A stretch of 42,620 bases of DNA from Alphaproteobacteria bacterium (GTDB lineage: Bacteria; Pseudomonadota; Alphaproteobacteria; CAAGCB01; CAG-977): positions 1 to 42,620 of the forward strand of contig JAFVAT010000029.1 in the NCBI GenBank assembly GCA_017480385.1, read 5' to 3'. This document shows positions 22,902 through 32,193 of this stretch, piece after piece. A program made the translations under genes and the position numbers. Position 1 is the first letter of the stretch; each line of letters begins with the position of its first letter. The notes under the pieces were generated by a model that made no database searches, was not told the origin of the DNA, and saw only the letters and a program-made list of their open reading frames with translations.

Positions 22902-24323
22902 TTAATAAACACAACAGCACTTGTCGCTTGATAAAGTTGCATCAGGAGGACACATTCCAACCCGATTCAGTTTGCATTCGCCATTTTCAAAGGTGTAGTC
23001 GGAGTTGCACTTCTGACAAGAACCGTCAGAGGTGCATTTATCACAGCCTTCCTTCATACACGCTTCTTTTGTCACCGGACAGCTGAAGTGGGTAAGTGCG
23101 CAGTAATAACCGGCTGGAATATGTTTTTCGCATTCTTCCATAGTCCAAAAATCCCCTAAACCATTGCCGAAGCATTGCATAACAACGGTATCAGTTTCAT
23201 ATGTTACCAATTTTTTGGTGTAAGCGTCATAAATGGTAAGATCAGGAGTATAGGAGTAATAAGCGCTGATACCATTACGTGATTGATAGGATGATTGGTA
23301 CCTTGAACCGTCCGAATTTTGTTTTACCAGCGAGAAGGATTCCCAGATGCACTTTCCATTGTATTCGATAAACTCTTTATCACATGACACACTCAAGCAT
23401 GCTGTGGAACTGCAGGAAGTGCAGGTTCCGTCTGCTATGTCGAATTTTGAACAATCTTGGGGGCAAGAGTGGTTACTACGAACAGAGCCAGTTGGATCTT
23501 CACCTACAAAAGAAAACATTGTACCGTTATTTTTATAGATGTACTCGCATAATTCTTCCCCGATCTGTCCGCCCCAGCCAACATATAGATCCTCATCAAT
23601 AGTATAACAGTTGTAATCAGGGATCATTGAACAATAGCTCGTCGTACAGCTGGACGCTCCCTCGTCCGAAGTTTGACCGCTGGGGCAGGGTGTGCAGGAT
23701 GTGTTTCCTGGACCTGAAGCATATGTTCCGGCGGGACATTTGTCACAAATGCCACCAGAGCCATAATATCCGGCCGGACAAGGTATGCATCTGGTGGCTC
23801 CAACACCACCATCCCAACCATTGGCATATAGATTAGTCTCAATACTGCTATCTATATCGTTTTTATACAGATCTTCAGAAGTAGTCCCCGCCGGACACCG
23901 TGAGCACGTGGTATTCCCTGTTCCGGAAGCATAGTCTCCATCATGACATGAATCGCAATAAGTTTCTCCTGACATATTCTGTTTAGTTCCCGCCGGACAA
24001 GGTTTACATGCAGTGGCTTCATCTTCATCAGAATAAGTTCCCGGCTTACACTGTGCGCAAGTCCCGTTGTTTTTGTACGTGCCGGCATAACAAATCTCTT
24101 CGAACGGGATGGAAATGGATGAATTGCCGCTGCATGTATAACAGCCGGCATAGTAACCTGCCTTGCAAGTTCCGGAGCAACGTGAATTACAGTCAGATAA
24201 TGTTAATTCACCTTTTAAATCACAGCATGATTCTTGAGTGGTATTGGCCGGACATTGCGCTCTTGAAAACCCTTGCTGCGGATAAAGCAGCAAAAGCAAA
24301 AAAATGATAGATATCTTTTTCAT
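22902..24323 (-). CDS. large Cys-rich secreted protein with EGF/TNFR-like repeats
   Basis: A 473-aa protein with a signal peptide (MKKISIIFLLLLLYPQQGFS). Residues about 20-230 hold repeated CPAGTYxSG-x-x-x-x-CxxCP units, like the GCC2/GCC3-type Cys repeats of eukaryotic and VSP-like surface proteins. A less Cys-rich middle part follows (about 230-400). The C-terminus returns to CxxC spacing (CDKCTSDGSCQKCNSDYTFE) and ends in SSDKCCCVY, echoing the neighbour's SKSCCCE. GAGGGGG lies 6 bases before the ATG. It is the first gene of a two-gene operon and has a G14/C14 tract beside its promoter. Likely exported; no membrane anchor seen. Function unknown. Confidence 0.8.
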   Translation of the reverse strand: MKKISIIFLLLLLYPQQGFSRAQCPANTTQESCCDLKGELTLSDCNSRCSGTCKAGYYAGCYTCSGNSSISIPFEEICYAGTYKNNGTCAQCKPGTYSDEDEATACKPCPAGTKQNMSGETYCDSCHDGDYASGTGNTTCSRCPAGTTSEDLYKNDIDSSIETNLYANGWDGGVGATRCIPCPAGYYGSGGICDKCPAGTYASGPGNTSCTPCPSGQTSDEGASSCTTSYCSMIPDYNCYTIDEDLYVGWGGQIGEELCEYIYKNNGTMFSFVGEDPTGSVRSNHSCPQDCSKFDIADGTCTSCSSTACLSVSCDKEFIEYNGKCIWESFSLVKQNSDGSRYQSSYQSRNGISAYYSYTPDLTIYDAYTKKLVTYETDTVVMQCFGNGLGDFWTMEECEKHIPAGYYCALTHFSCPVTKEACMKEGCDKCTSDGSCQKCNSDYTFENGECKLNRVGMCPPDATLSSDKCCCVY

Positions 24324-24362
24324 AAAATCCCCCTCTTATTGTAGAAAAAATGGTTCAAAAAC

Positions 24363-24391
24363 ATTCTTACGCAAATAAAAATGCATCTCAA
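24363..24391 (-). promoter_or_regulatory. putative sigma-70 promoter of the Cys-rich operon
   Basis: On the minus strand TTGAGA (24386-24391) and AAGAAT (24363-24368) are 17 bases apart, giving a leader of about 33 bases. The C-tract of 14 bases begins 9 bases upstream of the -35 box. Confidence 0.5.
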
Positions 24392-24400
24392 TAAAGATAT

Positions 24401-24414
24401 GGGGGGGGGGGGGG
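24401..24414. repeat. 14-base G/C homopolymer tract upstream of the Cys-rich operon
   Basis: Fourteen G on the plus strand (C on the coding strand of the operon) lie 78-91 bases upstream of the start codon and just upstream of a putative -35 box. Length changes would move upstream sequence along the helix relative to the promoter. The gap 24324-24791 otherwise holds AT-rich DNA and the ettA terminator; no supported gene. Confidence 0.85.
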
Positions 24415-24651
24415 TATATTTTTAACAAAAGTGTCACAAATAAAACAAGAGTCAAGACCGCTTTTAGTGTGAATCATAAAGTGATAAAAACGAAGAAATA
24501 CTTAAATAATTGTTTATATAAATAGCTCAAATATTATAAATAATGTTTTTTTTAAATAAATACAAAAACAGAAAAAAAGGCTGCGTTTTCACTAAATTAA
24601 GATGCAGGATAAAGAAATATCCGCCAGACAGGCACGTGGTTTTCGGAATAC

Positions 24652-24678
24652 AAAAAATCCCCGCCGATGTGACGGGGA
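24652..24678 (-). terminator. intrinsic terminator of ettA
   Basis: On the minus strand TCCCCG pairs with CGGGGA over a 9-base loop and is followed by TTTTTTG. It lies about 115 bases after the ettA stop codon. A shorter T-run on the other side may let it work in both directions. Confidence 0.7.
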
Positions 24679-24791
24679 CTTTTGAAAACTGCAGATCAGT
24701 ATGGTTCAGCAAATCCGCCTGTTTTTTATCACGGCAATCCGGAACGTATCAGCATGAGGCGTAAAACGTTTTGCTTCTTTGTTCATGCAGG

Positions 24792-26474
24792 CTATTTGCG
24801 CACCAAAGGCTTATATTTCACGCGGTGCGGCTGGTCGGCGTCCGCGCCCAGACGGCGTTTCTTATCGGCCTCATATTCCTCGTAGTTGCCTTCAAACCAT
24901 TCGACATGACTGTCACCTTCAAACGCCAGAATATGCGTCGCGATCCGGTCTAAAAACCAACGGTCATGGGACGTGACGACGGCACAACCCGGAAACGCCT
25001 GTAAAGCTTGTTCCAGTGCCCGCAGCGTATCAACGTCCAAATCGTTCGTCGGTTCGTCCAGCAAAATCACATTCGCGCCGGATTTCAGCATTTTGGCCAT
25101 GTGAACGCGGTTGCGTTCGCCGCCCGAAAGCAGGCCGACTTTCTTTTGCTGATCGGAGCCTTTGAAGTTGAACTGGCCGACATAAGCGCGGGACGGAATT
25201 TTGCGCTTGCCTAAAACGATTTCGTCCTGACCCTGAGAGATTTCTTCCCAAACGGTCTTGTTCGCATCAAGCGCGTCACGGCTTTGGTCGACATAGCCCA
25301 GCTGTACGGTCTCTCCGATTCTGAAATCGCCGGAATCGGGCTTTTCCTGTCCGGTAATCATGCGCATCAACGTTGTCTTGCCCGCGCCGTTCGGACCGAT
25401 TACGCCGATAATGCCGCCGGGAGGCAGTTTGAAAGATAAATCATCGATCAGCAGGCGGTCGCCGTACCCTTTGGAAACGTTCTTGGCTTCAATGACCAAA
25501 TCGCCCAAACGTGGGCAGGGCGGAATGACGATTTGAGCGTTTTGAACAGTCTCTTTATCCGCTTCATTGACCAAAGCGTCAAACGCCTGAATACGGGCTT
25601 TGCTTTTGGCCTGGCGGGCGCGTGGGCTTTGACGGATCCATTCCAGTTCCTGCCTGATTGTGCGCTGACGGGCGGATTCTTCTTTGGCCTCCTGCGCCAG
25701 ACGCTTTTCCTTCTGTTCCAGCCAAGAGGAGTAATTGCCCTCATACGGAATGCCTTCGCCGCGGTCAAGCTCCAAAATCCAACCGGTGACGTTGTCCAGA
25801 AAATAGCGGTCATGCGTGACCATGACAACCGTTCCCGGATAGTCATGCAGATGCTGCTGCAACCACGCGACGGATTCCGCATCTAAATGGTTGGTCGGTT
25901 CGTCCAGCAGCAATAAATCGGGCTTGGACAACAATAAACGGCACAAAGCGACGCGGCGCTTTTCTCCGCCCGACAGTTTTGTTACGTTCGCTTCCGCCGG
26001 CGGACAGCGCAGAGCGTCCATCGCGATTTCAATCGTGCGTTCCAAATCCCAGCCGTTGCAGGCGTCTATTTTTTCCTGCAATTCCGCTTGTTCGGCAATC
26101 AAAGCATTCATTTCATCGTCGGTCATTTCTTCGGCGAATTTCATTGAAATTTCTTCAAACCGTTTCAGCAGGTCGCGCGTTTCGCCGCACCCGTCCATGA
26201 CGTTTTCCATAACGTTCTTATTCGGGTCCAGCTGCGGCTCCTGCGGCAGATAGCCGACGCTGGCTCCTTCAGCGGCCCAGGCTTCGCCGTTAAATTCGGT
26301 TTCAATGCCGGCCATAATCTTTAACAGTGTGGATTTCCCCGCGCCGTTCGCGCCCAACACGCCGATTTTTGCCCCCGGGAAAAATGACAGCCAGATGTTG
26401 TTCAGCACCTGTTTGCCGCCGGGATACGTTTTCGACAGGTTTTTCATCACATAAATGTACTGGTAGGAAGCCAT
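24792..26474 (-). CDS. ettA: energy-dependent translational throttle EttA (ABC-F ATPase)
   Basis: A 560-aa soluble ABC-F protein with two ATPase domains. Domain 1: Walker [10 protein letters not shown] (41-49), signature LSGGE (167-171), Walker B LLLLDEP (187-193). A basic linker (about 245-310: [20 protein letters not shown]) enters the ribosome. Domain 2: Walker [10 protein letters not shown] (360-368), then LSGGERNR and [10 protein letters not shown]. EttA binds the ribosomal E site and gates the first peptide bond according to ATP level. It has the arm insertion (about 90-150) that marks EttA. Length is normal (E. coli 555 aa). Confidence 0.95.
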   Translation of the reverse strand: MASYQYIYVMKNLSKTYPGGKQVLNNIWLSFFPGAKIGVLGANGAGKSTLLKIMAGIETEFNGEAWAAEGASVGYLPQEPQLDPNKNVMENVMDGCGETRDLLKRFEEISMKFAEEMTDDEMNALIAEQAELQEKIDACNGWDLERTIEIAMDALRCPPAEANVTKLSGGEKRRVALCRLLLSKPDLLLLDEPTNHLDAESVAWLQQHLHDYPGTVVMVTHDRYFLDNVTGWILELDRGEGIPYEGNYSSWLEQKEKRLAQEAKEESARQRTIRQELEWIRQSPRARQAKSKARIQAFDALVNEADKETVQNAQIVIPPCPRLGDLVIEAKNVSKGYGDRLLIDDLSFKLPPGGIIGVIGPNGAGKTTLMRMITGQEKPDSGDFRIGETVQLGYVDQSRDALDANKTVWEEISQGQDEIVLGKRKIPSRAYVGQFNFKGSDQQKKVGLLSGGERNRVHMAKMLKSGANVILLDEPTNDLDVDTLRALEQALQAFPGCAVVTSHDRWFLDRIATHILAFEGDSHVEWFEGNYEEYEADKKRRLGADADQPHRVKYKPLVRK

Positions 26475-26541
26475 GATCGCCCTCTTTAAAATGTATTGAA
26501 GTCTTGTTTATATCAGATACAAAATGTTGTTCAAAGCAAAA

Positions 26542-28281
26542 TCAGCGCCCGCCTCCTCCTCCGCCGCCGAAACCGCCGCCGGAAAAGCCTCTGCCGCCTA
26601 ATCCCGAACGGATCGGTCGAATGCCCGCTTTGGAAAGCGTGGCATGCAGATTGCCAAAACCGTTCATGGAAAAATGGCCTTTAAACCATTGCGGCTGATA
26701 AGCCGTTCCCGCCACTAATTTTATTTTCGCCTCCCATTCCTTTTCCAGGCCGAGCAGAAAAGCATAGGGCAAAAGCTCTTCCATGCTGTTGAAATCGACT
26801 TTATCGGGCAAAGTCGGTTCCACGGTTTTTAAAAACATTTTGATGCCGTCCAAGTGGGCGATGATCCGCATTCCTTCGTATGTCGGACGGATAATCAGAT
26901 ACGAATAAACAATCAGGGCAAAGCCGGACAGGACATAAAACAGAATGACCGTTTTGGTTTCCGGATTTTCGTCAATCACGTTTAACGTTGTGGCGCAGAA
27001 GTGCAGAAAAATCACAAAAAGCGTCCAAAATGAGGCATAAGGAAATTTCTTGGTGACAATTCCTTTCAGGAATCTTTTTCCCAAAGGAACGGAAAAAATC
27101 AGATAAGCCCCCATTATTATGGACAAATACGGCGCCTGCGCGAAAAAACTCAGCCCCGTTGTCAGCGCCAGCATCAAAACACAGCCGAAAAACACTAAAA
27201 ACGTGTTTGCGGTAAAGTATTTTTCTCCGGCTTTTTGTTCCAGAAATTCTGAAAAATCCAGCATGAAACGTTCCAGTTTCGGCGAATATTTATCAACGAC
27301 GACCAAGGGGAACGTCATATAGCGTTCAAATGTTTTTTCCTCGCCGTTTTTGGCTTCGCGGGCTTTGGTCACTTTCAGAAGCCCGTTATTGTATTTGATA
27401 TGCAAAAATCCGGAAAGTCCTCCTTGTAACAGAGCGGCGGCCAGGCAGCCCTCTTTATTATGACCGCAGGAGTATATCCAGCCTGCTAAAGCCGGCGTTA
27501 AACCGGACGGGCCGCGGAATCTGGGCACAATAACGTCCTGCGGCGGGTCGCGTCCGAACAAAAACCAGGTAACCAGCATGTATGACCCCAGAATCAACGC
27601 GGCATATTGTGCAAACTGTTCCAAAGGAAAACGGGTTGCTTCGACAAAGCCCTTGTCAAATCCGACGGCAATGGTCAGGCCTTCTCTTTGTTTCAGAGAG
27701 CGGGGGGCCGAAAAAACATTTTTTTCGGAAAGGTAAAGGCCCGCTTCTTTCGAACCGAGAAAACCGATATAGCTTGATGTTTGGCGGATTTCTGCACCAT
27801 CGGGCAGAACGACTTCGACCGAAGCCCGCTCTATCGGAAAGCTCCATTCGTTTCCCGTAACGTTCCAATAAAGTTCGTCATGGTTTTTAAAAGACAGAAT
27901 AACGTTTGAGGCCTGATACGTTATTTCAAAAGTATATAACCCGTCGTGAGGCAGAAAGGTGTCATTTCCTGTATTGATTGTAAAAAATCGTCTGGCTTTT
28001 TCAGTAAAATAAGGTTCCGGTTTGCCGTCGCGTTTGACGGAAAGAACGGAATAGGTTACGCCCCTTGTTTTGGGCAGGCTGCGGTAAATGCCGCGTCTGA
28101 TTTGTTTGCCTTCCCGATAGACGGTGATTTTTTCGGTGACAATAACAGATCCGTCAGTCTGCACCTGAATATCGGCATGAAAGTCTCTGATTGTTTCCAA
28201 GGCAAAAGCCGCGGGAGAAAATGCGGGAAAAACAAAAAGCAAAAGAATATTTGTTATGAAACAAAAACGGTTGCCCTTCAT
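26542..28281 (-). CDS. DUF2207 membrane protein with Gly-rich tail (copy 2)
   Basis: A 579-aa protein with a signal peptide (MKGNRFCFITNILLLFVF-PAFSPAAFA), then a beta-rich extracytoplasmic DUF2207 domain (RDFHADIQVQTDGSVIVTEK; RRGIYRSLPKTRGVTYSV). Membrane helices lie at about 228-247, 358-400, 420-440 and 445-465. A soluble helical domain and a tail of Gly repeats (GGGFGGGGGGGR) finish the protein. DUF2207 proteins often accompany LemA; the role is unclear. It is closely similar along its length to the preceding gene in the operon, a tandem duplication. Confidence 0.85.
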   Translation of the reverse strand: MKGNRFCFITNILLLFVFPAFSPAAFALETIRDFHADIQVQTDGSVIVTEKITVYREGKQIRRGIYRSLPKTRGVTYSVLSVKRDGKPEPYFTEKARRFFTINTGNDTFLPHDGLYTFEITYQASNVILSFKNHDELYWNVTGNEWSFPIERASVEVVLPDGAEIRQTSSYIGFLGSKEAGLYLSEKNVFSAPRSLKQREGLTIAVGFDKGFVEATRFPLEQFAQYAALILGSYMLVTWFLFGRDPPQDVIVPRFRGPSGLTPALAGWIYSCGHNKEGCLAAALLQGGLSGFLHIKYNNGLLKVTKAREAKNGEEKTFERYMTFPLVVVDKYSPKLERFMLDFSEFLEQKAGEKYFTANTFLVFFGCVLMLALTTGLSFFAQAPYLSIIMGAYLIFSVPLGKRFLKGIVTKKFPYASFWTLFVIFLHFCATTLNVIDENPETKTVILFYVLSGFALIVYSYLIIRPTYEGMRIIAHLDGIKMFLKTVEPTLPDKVDFNSMEELLPYAFLLGLEKEWEAKIKLVAGTAYQPQWFKGHFSMNGFGNLHATLSKAGIRPIRSGLGGRGFSGGGFGGGGGGGR

Positions 28282-28308
28282 TTCTATTCTTTTCCCGAAA
28301 AACAGGGG

Positions 28309-30039
28309 TTAACGCCCGCCGCCGCCTCCGCCGCCAAAGCCTCCGCCGGAAAAGCCACCGCCGCGCGATCCTGATTTGGAAGGGCGAGTACAGGATTTGG
28401 AAACGGTCGAATGCAAGCTTTTACAACTGCCCATGGTAAAATGATGGCCGTTATACCAAGACGGTTTATACATTTCTCCGGCCAAAAGAGTTTTCATTTT
28501 CGATTCCCATTCTTTTTCAAGGCCGAACAGAAAAGCATAAGGCAGCAAAGCCTCCATTTTTTCATAATTCACTCCTTTAGGAAGGGTCGGGTCAACGGCC
28601 TTTAAAAACATTTTGATGCCGTCTAAATGAACGGATACCTGCATTCCTTTATACGTCGGACGGATAATCAAATAAGAATAAACGATCAAAGCAACAATGG
28701 ATATGACATAAAAAATGATGATTGTAGTTGCTTCCGGCGTTTCTGATATGATCCCCACAGACATCAAGCTAAAATGAATAGCGGTAAAGATCAGAATAAA
28801 AAGCGATGAAGAAGAAATTTTTCCGGTTGCAAGACCAATAACAAATCTTTGACCGGCAGAAATGAAAAAAATCGAATAAATGCCCGCCAGAAAAGTCAGT
28901 TGTGCAGCATCTGCCAAAAAGAATAATCCGGCTGTTAATGCCAAAATTAGAACTCCCCCTAAAATCAACCACGGAGTATTTGACGTAAAGTATTCTTCTC
29001 CGCCTTTTTGCTTCAAAAAGGTTTCGAACGTTTTCATAAAACTTTCCATTGTCGAAGAATATCTGTCTGTCAGCATCAGAGGAAAAGAGAGATTTTTTTC
29101 AAATATCTTTTCTTCGCCGTTTTTAGGATCTCGCAATTTTGTGATTTCGACGTTTTTTGCTTCCTCTTTCATCTGTAAAAAACCGGATACGCCGCCCTGC
29201 AATAAAGCCGCCGCCAAACAGTTTTCTTTGTTATGTCCGTAGGAATAGATCCAGCCGGCTTGGGCTGGCGTTAGATCCGGCAGTCCTTTAAACTGTGGCA
29301 TGACGGCATCTTTGACCGGATCGCGACCGAACAGGTGCCAAGTGATCAGAAAATAAGCGCCTAAAATTAAGCCGGCATATTGCGCATATCGATCCAGCGG
29401 TACGGCGGGCGGCTGCGTTATATCGACAAAACCTTTGTTAAATCCGACGGCAACGGTCAGCCCTTCACCCGGATACAACTGTCTGGGCGTTGAAAAAAGG
29501 CTCGTTTCCGAATTATATGTTCCCGCTTCTTGAGAGCCATGCCGGCCAATGTAACTGGACGATTGCTTAAGGTTTGCTCCCTGCGGCAAAAAGACCTTGG
29601 CTGAAGCGTGTTCTATAGGAAAAATCCATTCATTTCCCGTGACGTTCCAATAAATTTCATCATAATCCTTAAATCCTAAGATAACATTCGAGGCCTGATA
29701 CGTTATTTCAAAGGTGTATAGCCCGTTGCGGGGCAGATACTCGTCATTACCGGTATTGATTCTGTAAAAACGACCGGCATTTTCTGTAAAATACGGTTCC
29801 GGTTTTCCATCGCGCTTGACAGAAATAACGGAATATTGAACTCCCTTCGTGCGGGGCAAATCACGATAAATGCCGCGTCTGATTTGCTGACCTTCCCGAT
29901 TAACGGTGATTTGTTCGGTTACAATGACGGAGGCGTCTTCCCGGACATGAATGTTCGAATGAAAATTTTTAATGGTTTCCGCGGCAGAAGCCGGTAAGGA
30001 AATCATTAAAAAAAGAAGGAATAATATAGTTTTTCGCAT
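28309..30039 (-). CDS. DUF2207 membrane protein with Gly-rich tail (copy 1)
   Basis: A 576-aa protein with a signal peptide (MRKTILFLLFLMISLPASA), the same DUF2207 layout as its neighbour (KNFHSNIHVREDASVIVTEQ; RRGIYRDLPRTKGVQYSV), membrane helices at about 225-245, 355-400, 410-430 and 435-460, and a Gly-rich end (GGGFSGGGFGGGGGGGR). It follows lemA directly, its start codon overlapping the lemA stop. The whole-length similarity to 26542-28281 shows a gene duplication with both copies intact. Probable envelope function with LemA; no enzyme motif seen. Confidence 0.87.
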   Translation of the reverse strand: MRKTILFLLFLMISLPASAAETIKNFHSNIHVREDASVIVTEQITVNREGQQIRRGIYRDLPRTKGVQYSVISVKRDGKPEPYFTENAGRFYRINTGNDEYLPRNGLYTFEITYQASNVILGFKDYDEIYWNVTGNEWIFPIEHASAKVFLPQGANLKQSSSYIGRHGSQEAGTYNSETSLFSTPRQLYPGEGLTVAVGFNKGFVDITQPPAVPLDRYAQYAGLILGAYFLITWHLFGRDPVKDAVMPQFKGLPDLTPAQAGWIYSYGHNKENCLAAALLQGGVSGFLQMKEEAKNVEITKLRDPKNGEEKIFEKNLSFPLMLTDRYSSTMESFMKTFETFLKQKGGEEYFTSNTPWLILGGVLILALTAGLFFLADAAQLTFLAGIYSIFFISAGQRFVIGLATGKISSSSLFILIFTAIHFSLMSVGIISETPEATTIIIFYVISIVALIVYSYLIIRPTYKGMQVSVHLDGIKMFLKAVDPTLPKGVNYEKMEALLPYAFLFGLEKEWESKMKTLLAGEMYKPSWYNGHHFTMGSCKSLHSTVSKSCTRPSKSGSRGGGFSGGGFGGGGGGGR

Positions 30040-30590
30040 TAAAATGAAACCTTAACGTTCTGCTTTTCAGTTTCTTCGATATCGAAGAATTCCCGCTTCT
30101 CAAAGCCATATCTGCGGGCAATGATGTTTGACGGAAAAGTATCGACGGCCGTGTTTAAATTACGGACAGTCGCGTTATAATAACGTCTGGCGTTTTGCAG
30201 ATCGTCTTCGACCGTGTTCAAAGACTGCTGCAGTTCAATAAAAGTTGTATTGGCTTTCAGATCGGGATAGCTTTCACTTAAAGCAAACAAAGATTTTATC
30301 GTTTGAGAAAATTCATTTTCAACGACCGCTTTTTCGGCGGGGGCTTGGACGCTCATGGCCTGATTGCGTTTTTCAATGACTTTTTCAAACGTTTCTTTTT
30401 CGTGCGCAGCATATCCTTTGACACAGTTTACCAGATTGGGAATCAGGTCGTAACGGCGTTTCAATTGAACGGAAATGCCGCTCCACCCTTCTTCAGCCTG
30501 ATTTTTCAAACGAACCAAGCGGTTATAGATTGAAATGATGTAAAAAATAACAACGGCAAAGATGATCAAAATGATAATAATGGGATTCAT
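30039..30590 (-). CDS. lemA: LemA family protein
   Basis: A 183-aa LemA protein. A membrane helix at about 3-21 (PIIIILIIFAVVIFYIISIY) is followed by the conserved coiled-coil part: NRLVRLKNQAEEGWSGISVQ, LKRRYDLIPNLVNCVKGYAA, YPDLKANTTFIELQQSLNTV, and ARRYYNATVRNLNTAVDTFP. The end (FFDIEETEKQNVKVSF) is the standard finish. LemA proteins are anchored with the coil outside the cytoplasm; their role is not settled. Here lemA heads an operon with two DUF2207 genes, a common pair. AAGGAGG stands about 7 bases before the start. The 243 bases upstream hold no supported gene. Confidence 0.93.
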   Translation of the reverse strand: MNPIIIILIIFAVVIFYIISIYNRLVRLKNQAEEGWSGISVQLKRRYDLIPNLVNCVKGYAAHEKETFEKVIEKRNQAMSVQAPAEKAVVENEFSQTIKSLFALSESYPDLKANTTFIELQQSLNTVEDDLQNARRYYNATVRNLNTAVDTFPSNIIARRYGFEKREFFDIEETEKQNVKVSF

Positions 30591-30833
30591 GTCGCGACCT
30601 CCTTAAAAAATATCGTCAAAAAGATAACGCATTATTAACAAAAAGTCAAGGATTTTAGCATGCGGCGTTGTATCACTGACGGAAGCATTTGTACAAAATT
30701 TTCAGCGTTTTTCAAAGGAGAAACTTTTTCTGCGGAGAAATATTTGAAAATGCCTCTGATATTCAATCAAGGCCATTTTATTTCCGCCTTAAAAAAGGGG
30801 GAGCTTTATAACCGTTCAGGACGAAACGCTTCT

Positions 30834-31943
30834 TTAATGCTGAGCCGCACGCTCTTTTACTTTGGCGGCGAGAGACGGCTCGATTTTAGGCGTCGGAGCG
30901 ATATTCTTTAAGGCTGTCATCATCGGCGGGCGGGCAGAGGCGGCAGCTGCTTCTTTGGGCCGTTCCTGAGAGGCGTATGTTTGCCCTGTCGTATAAGAAT
31001 ACATGTCGCGCAAAGTCGGATCCGTCTTTCTTCCGTTGTAGATCATTGCTGATCTGTCCAATCTTTCAATGGCATTTTCCGAAATGGAAAAGGCTTCTTT
31101 CGATGTTAAAAATTCGGGAGAAATTTGCTGCCTGAGGTCATCGGACAGAAAAACCTGCTGCAAAACTTCGTCGGAAGAAATGGTGCCGGTCAGGATTTCT
31201 TTGTGGTTGGCATAGCCTTGTTCCATAGAAAACGTAAAATTGCTGACATGATCATTTTCATAGGAAGTTTGATAGTGTTTAAAGCCGTACCATGATTTGA
31301 ATGCGGCTTCTCCAGCCTTTCCCATATCGCCGGATTTTTCCATTTCTTCCACGAAAGCGCGATACATCGGAAAATCACCGGTCAGTCTTTCAACTTCGGG
31401 GTGCTGTTCGCGAATTTGATATGAGAATTTAGCCTGTTCCGCCCAAGCCGCCGCTTCGGCAGCGCGCGTAAATTTAAACTGATCGGCTAAAGTTAATTCC
31501 GCTCCCTTATGTCCCAAATATCCGGTCCGTTCCTGCTGAAGGGCGTGAGTCATTTCGTGAACGGCTGACGACGCCATTTCCGCCGCGCTGCCAAGCATGC
31601 AGGAGGAGAGCATAATCTTTTTCTGATTAGCGTACATACAGCCGAAGTTTTTTGAATGGAATGTTTCGAAATAGACGTCATATCCCGCGGCTGCAACCTC
31701 ATCTAAAAGCTTTTTTCCTTGAGGAACGGACGCGATCAGATCAAAGGTTTCTTTCAGCAGTTTCTTTTCTTCTTCCTGAGCGGGTCGCTTCTTTTGAAAA
31801 GTATTTTGCAATATTCCCTGTGGCGTTTCATAAGTATATGTCTGCAATTCATTAACAGAGAAAGACTCTTCCATATCCTGCCGGGTTCTGGGCGGTTCGG
31901 GCTCCTGCGGTTTTCTTCTGAAAAGATTGGATAAAAAAAACAT
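30834..31943 (-). CDS. putative zinc metallopeptidase (DUF6782-like), copy 1
   Basis: A 369-aa protein. HEMTH at 129-133 is a gluzincin HExxH zinc site; RAAEAAAWAEQAKF (160-173) matches RVMEADAMAHECA in the copy at 35986 and may give the third ligand (Glu). Both also share AFKxWYxxxxY and a MEQG/MGQ block. No signal peptide is seen; the Ala-rich, basic C-terminal tail is low complexity. The ribosome-binding site is fused to an 11-base G tract directly before the ATG, so translation may switch with tract length. The substrate is unknown. Confidence 0.75.
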   Translation of the reverse strand: MFFLSNLFRRKPQEPEPPRTRQDMEESFSVNELQTYTYETPQGILQNTFQKKRPAQEEEKKLLKETFDLIASVPQGKKLLDEVAAAGYDVYFETFHSKNFGCMYANQKKIMLSSCMLGSAAEMASSAVHEMTHALQQERTGYLGHKGAELTLADQFKFTRAAEAAAWAEQAKFSYQIREQHPEVERLTGDFPMYRAFVEEMEKSGDMGKAGEAAFKSWYGFKHYQTSYENDHVSNFTFSMEQGYANHKEILTGTISSDEVLQQVFLSDDLRQQISPEFLTSKEAFSISENAIERLDRSAMIYNGRKTDPTLRDMYSYTTGQTYASQERPKEAAAASARPPMMTALKNIAPTPKIEPSLAAKVKERAAQH

Positions 31944-31946
31944 GCT

Positions 31947-31957
31947 CCCCCCCCCCC
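31947..31957 (-). repeat. 11-base G tract in the ribosome-binding region of the metallopeptidase gene
   Basis: On the coding (minus) strand the ATG at 31943 is preceded by AGC and eleven G. The G-rich stretch itself is the only possible Shine-Dalgarno. A second ATG (31957-31959) directly before the tract is one base out of frame; with ten G it would come into frame and extend the protein. Confidence 0.85.
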
Positions 31958-31984
31958 ATGGTCATCATAATGAAAAACAGGAAA

Positions 31985-32013
31985 ATAGTAGAAAAGAAAA
32001 AGAATTTTGTCAA
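31985..32013 (-). promoter_or_regulatory. sigma-70 promoter of the metallopeptidase gene
   Basis: A perfect TTGACA (32008-32013) and TACTAT (31985-31990) lie 17 bases apart on the minus strand. Transcription would begin near 31977, placing the G tract inside the short leader. Confidence 0.7.
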
Positions 32014-32193
32014 TCTTTTCCATGCAAAACAATCGCTGTGCCTGGATTTTTGGCTGATTTTTTCAAGAACAACGGCAATGTTTATTTCATGAAGGTCAGG
32101 CATAAAATCAACATTGATTTTTTTTTGTTTTAAGACTTGTTCTTTTTTTATTCTGTGCAACAATTAAAAAAAATTTTGCAGAAAGGCGTCGTT

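Noticed and set aside
30660-30911. Plus-strand 83-aa ORF between lemA and the metallopeptidase
   Set aside because: It overlaps the end of the metallopeptidase gene in antisense and has no ribosome-binding site.
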